From contig DONH01000380.1 in the NCBI GenBank assembly GCA_003509235.1, forward strand, positions 1 through 8,044: a DNA stretch of 8,044 bases, written 5' to 3'. Each line of letters opens with the position of its first letter. Positions within the stretch are counted from its first letter, which is position 1. A program made the translations under genes and the position numbers. This DNA comes from Planctomycetaceae bacterium. Lineage in GTDB: Bacteria > Planctomycetota > Planctomycetia > Pirellulales > UBA1268. A model generated the notes under the pieces. The model saw only the letters and a list, made by a program, of their open reading frames with translations, made no database searches and was not told the DNA's origin. This document shows, piece after piece, positions 6,409 through 8,044 of the stretch.

Positions 6409-7638
6409 TTATTTTTTCTTACTCTTTTTAGGATTCTGTGTAGCAGCCGAATCCAGAAGCTCTTGTTTTGCTGCCGTATCAACTGACTCTCCTACACTGA
6501 CTTTGGTCTTTTTCTGCAGATTCTTGGCGGGCTGCTTCGTGCTTTGACTTTCCACCTTTTTTTCACCAGCTTTTGCGGCCTTCACTGGGTTTGCTTTCGT
6601 AGCAGGCGAGGACGTAGAAGCGGCCGTACCATCTATTTTTTTCCCGGAGGGGGCTGAGGCTATCACCGATTTTGCATTTTTCGTTTTCGCTGTTTTTCTT
6701 TCCTCAGTATCTTGACTGGCTTTCGAAACAGCCTTCGCATCTGGCGGCTGGCCTTCTTCAAGCGTATCAAGCATTTCCTGCAACCCGAGTAGTTGAGCAT
6801 TGACTGTCTGAGTCGCCGCTCGCACCATTGCCTGCCGATCTGCCTGTGCCCGCGCCGTTGCCTCGCTAAATTCTTTTTGCTGCGACTTCAGCGCCTGTGA
6901 CTGCTCTGCAAGATCTTTTGACCGTTCCTCGAGAGAGGCTTCGAGTACACCGATCACAGTTTTGATCTCTCCTATCAGTCTAGCTCGTTCAACTTTTGTT
7001 ATCTCGGACTGAACTGCTAACTTCTCGGCAACATCCTCTCGAACCTCTGCAACATTCTGTGTTGCTTCACCCAGTCTCTTTTCAAGCCGGGTTGCTGATT
7101 TTTTTTGATCATCAAGCTGCCCAGAAAGTTGTTTCTCAAGACGGAGAGCCGTTGCGGCCTGAACTTCGACACCAGCAGCAACTGCACCCTGCACCTCACT
7201 AATTCGCTTCAGATTCGCTTCACTCGATGCTTTTACCTGACTCATTGTCTGCTGCAACGCCGACTCCACCTCTGACTGGTTTCGTGCGAGCCGCCATAAA
7301 CCGGTTGTTGCAGCGAACGCAATAAGAGCCACAACAACACTCAGGGTCATGACATGCCTACTGGAGTTTCCATTATTTTGAACCTCTTCCTCAAGCCTTG
7401 TCATTCTCCGCGCAAATTCCTCCGACTCTCGCCGGCGGTCTGCAAGAAAATCATTAAGTTGGCCTGCGGCATCACGAATCATTGAAGCTGCTTCTTGTTG
7501 AGAAAGCTCGTCTGCTGGAAGAATCAATTCATCTTGCTGCACAATTGCCTTTTGCTCCGGCTCTAAACTCTCGCCAGCATTTCGGTCGCTCGGCACTTCT
7601 GACTCATGATCTCGTTCATTTTTTGGTGTTTGTGTCAT
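6409..7638 (-). CDS. Single-pass membrane coiled-coil protein with Lys-rich tail
   Basis: No specific family recognised. From the chosen start the protein has 409 aa. Residues 1-90 are acidic and polar with a predicted helical part (RRRESEEFARRMTRLEEEV, 68-86). Residues about 95-115 (HVMTLSVVVALIAFAATTGLW) form one transmembrane helix. Residues about 118-295 are rich in Glu, Gln, Lys, Ala and Leu with heptad-like spacing, a long coiled coil. Residues 300-409 are low-complexity Lys/Ala/Ser/Thr sequence ending KKSKKK. I see no cysteine. The architecture fits a cytoplasmic head, membrane anchor and extended rod, or the reverse, perhaps as an envelope spacer or scaffold; this is inference only. 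The ATG at 7636-7638 has GGAG 6 nt upstream; the two preceding TTG codons are not preferred. It is convergent with the EF-hand gene and divergent from the gene at 7919. Confidence 0.87.
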   Translation of the reverse strand: MTQTPKNERDHESEVPSDRNAGESLEPEQKAIVQQDELILPADELSQQEAASMIRDAAGQLNDFLADRRRESEEFARRMTRLEEEVQNNGNSSRHVMTLSVVVALIAFAATTGLWRLARNQSEVESALQQTMSQVKASSEANLKRISEVQGAVAAGVEVQAATALRLEKQLSGQLDDQKKSATRLEKRLGEATQNVAEVREDVAEKLAVQSEITKVERARLIGEIKTVIGVLEASLEERSKDLAEQSQALKSQQKEFSEATARAQADRQAMVRAATQTVNAQLLGLQEMLDTLEEGQPPDAKAVSKASQDTEERKTAKTKNAKSVIASAPSGKKIDGTAASTSSPATKANPVKAAKAGEKKVESQSTKQPAKNLQKKTKVSVGESVDTAAKQELLDSAATQNPKKSKKK

Positions 7639-7644
7639 CAACAA

Positions 7645-7648
7645 CTCC
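7645..7648 (-). promoter_or_regulatory. Ribosome binding site of the coiled-coil gene
   Basis: On the minus strand CTGGAG precedes TTGTTG and then ATG (7636-7638), with GGAG 6 nt from the ATG. This supports ATG as the start over the in-frame TTG codons at 7639-7644, which would leave too little spacing. Confidence 0.6.
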
Positions 7649-7651
7649 AGA

Positions 7652-7664
7652 CGGTAGGCTACCG
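7652..7664. promoter_or_regulatory. Inverted repeat CGGTAG-G-CTACCG in the leader of the coiled-coil gene
   Basis: A perfect 6-bp inverted repeat around one base lies just upstream of the ribosome binding site of the minus-strand gene. With a one-base centre it is more likely a protein-binding palindrome than an RNA hairpin. It could be an operator for the coiled-coil gene. The assignment rests on symmetry and position only. Confidence 0.3.
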
Positions 7665-7753
7665 CCGAACATTTTTACTTGAAGCGAATTACCTATTTTT
7701 TAAAGCCACCCATGGCTTCCTCTACAGACTATCGGAAAATAAGGGGTATCAAC

Positions 7754-7767
7754 CAGAGTCGACTCTG
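7754..7767. promoter_or_regulatory. 14-bp perfect palindrome in the divergent intergenic region
   Basis: CAGAGTC followed by GACTCTG is a perfect 14-bp palindrome near the middle of the 280-bp region between the coiled-coil gene (-) and the secreted-protein gene (+). Such a site could bind a dimeric regulator controlling one or both divergent genes. There is no T-run on either side, so a terminator role is unlikely. Confidence 0.35.
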
Positions 7768-7874
7768 TGGGAAAGAGCGCACAAAATAAGATGGGAAGGG
7801 TATTTTTCCGGCAAAATGACAAAAAACCCGTCGCAGCTGACCTGTTTACCCTAGACGCCCGCGCTTACGGAACA

Positions 7875-7900
7875 TGCAGCGGCTATACTCTGTCGCTGCA
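7875..7900 (+). promoter_or_regulatory. Inverted repeat framing a putative -10 box upstream of the secreted-protein gene
   Basis: The arms TGCAGCG (7875-7881) and CGCTGCA (7894-7900) are perfect 7-bp inverted repeats separated by 12 bp. The spacer contains TATACT (7884-7889), a good -10-like hexamer about 30 bp before the ATG at 7919. A dimeric protein bound here would cover the promoter, so a repressor operator is plausible. No matching -35 hexamer is evident at 16-18 bp upstream, so the promoter part is tentative. Confidence 0.35.
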
Positions 7901-7903
7901 CCA

Positions 7904-7909
7904 AAGGAG
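7904..7909 (+). promoter_or_regulatory. Ribosome binding site of the secreted-protein gene
   Basis: AAGGAG lies 9 nt upstream of the ATG at 7919. This decides the start over the in-frame ATG at 7961, which would give a more ordinary signal peptide length but has no comparable site in front of it. Confidence 0.7.
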
Positions 7910-7918
7910 AATTCGAAT

Positions 7919-8044
7919 ATGTTGCTCACTGCACTAGTCTCAACTCACTCGGATCCCGGTATGCGATCACACCCATGCATACGGATTGTACTTTCCGCAT
8001 GCGTTGGTATTCTTCTTGGCCTATCGAATTCATGCTATGCGGAA
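7919..8044 (+). CDS. Start of a secreted protein (signal peptide only), 3' truncated
   Basis: Forty-two codons are open to the window edge. The sequence begins MLLTALVSTHSDPG, then MRSHPCIRIV, then a hydrophobic stretch LSACVGILLGLSNSCYA before Glu42, fitting a Sec signal peptide with cleavage after Ala41. The Cys at 39 is not in a good lipobox (SNSC), so a lipoprotein is less likely. The n-region is unusually long if translation starts at 7919; starting at Met15 (7961) would give a typical 27-residue signal, but the strong AAGGAG favours 7919. The mature protein lies outside the window, so the function is unknown. It is divergent from the coiled-coil gene. Confidence 0.75.
   Translation, partial: MLLTALVSTHSDPGMRSHPCIRIVLSACVGILLGLSNSCYAE

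Noticed and set aside
7642..7644. TTG start for the coiled-coil protein two codons upstream
   Set aside because: An ATG follows at once with better spacing (6 nt) from GGAG; the TTG would sit on top of the ribosome binding site.
7606..7854. 82-aa plus-strand ORF across the start of the coiled-coil gene and the intergenic region
   Set aside because: Overlaps the N-terminal coding region of the coiled-coil gene, has no Shine-Dalgarno and shows no protein-like pattern.
1..8044. CRISPR array, tRNA, insertion sequence or toxin-antitoxin pair
   Set aside because: No regularly spaced direct repeats outside the EF-hand coding repeats, no cloverleaf-like sequence noticed, no transposase motif, and no small paired genes of that type.

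Overview
The window looks like a slice of a planctomycete chromosome, probably family Planctomycetaceae or a relative. This is an inference from gene style: a Tat-exported Gfo/Idh/MocA oxidoreductase with the C-terminal WD...DxEAN...R signature common in that phylum, a secreted EF-hand repeat protein, moderate GC, and mostly single-gene transcription units with many small uncharacterised proteins. No rRNA, tRNA, CRISPR array, insertion sequence, phage gene or obvious foreign island is visible. Coding density is high, and no stretch over 300 bases lacks a gene.

Layout. Bases 1-1605 (+) are the C-terminal part of a membrane M48 zinc metallopeptidase with a long C-terminal extension ending in a TerB-like segment. 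It converges on 1631-3016 (-), a Tat-signal Gfo/Idh/MocA oxidoreductase. Upstream of that gene on the same strand is 3210-5036 (-), an NTE-type phospholipase made of a cyclic-nucleotide-binding domain plus a patatin domain. The 193 bp between these two suggest separate promoters rather than a tight operon. Divergent from the phospholipase is 5232-5636 (+), an unrecognised 134-aa protein with a basic head, hydrophobic core and acidic tail. It is followed by 5812-6312 (+), a secreted protein with three canonical EF-hand loops in 44-residue tandem repeats and a very good ribosome binding site. A strong hairpin at 6346-6382 separates this gene from the convergent 6409-7638 (-), a single-pass membrane coiled-coil protein with a lysine-rich tail. 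A 280-bp divergent intergenic region with several inverted repeats then leads to the start of a secreted protein (7919 onward) cut by the window edge.

How the genes fit together. I see no pathway shared by all of them. Envelope and membrane themes recur (membrane protease, phospholipase, calcium-binding exported protein, membrane coiled coil, exported oxidoreductase), but the alternating strands and intergenic gaps argue against one operon. I found no clear new biological system. The points most worth a second look are the inverted repeats in the 7639-7918 divergent region (one frames a possible -10 box), the M48 protease fused to a TerB-like C-terminus, the recently duplicated EF-hand units, and the unrecognised 134-aa protein.
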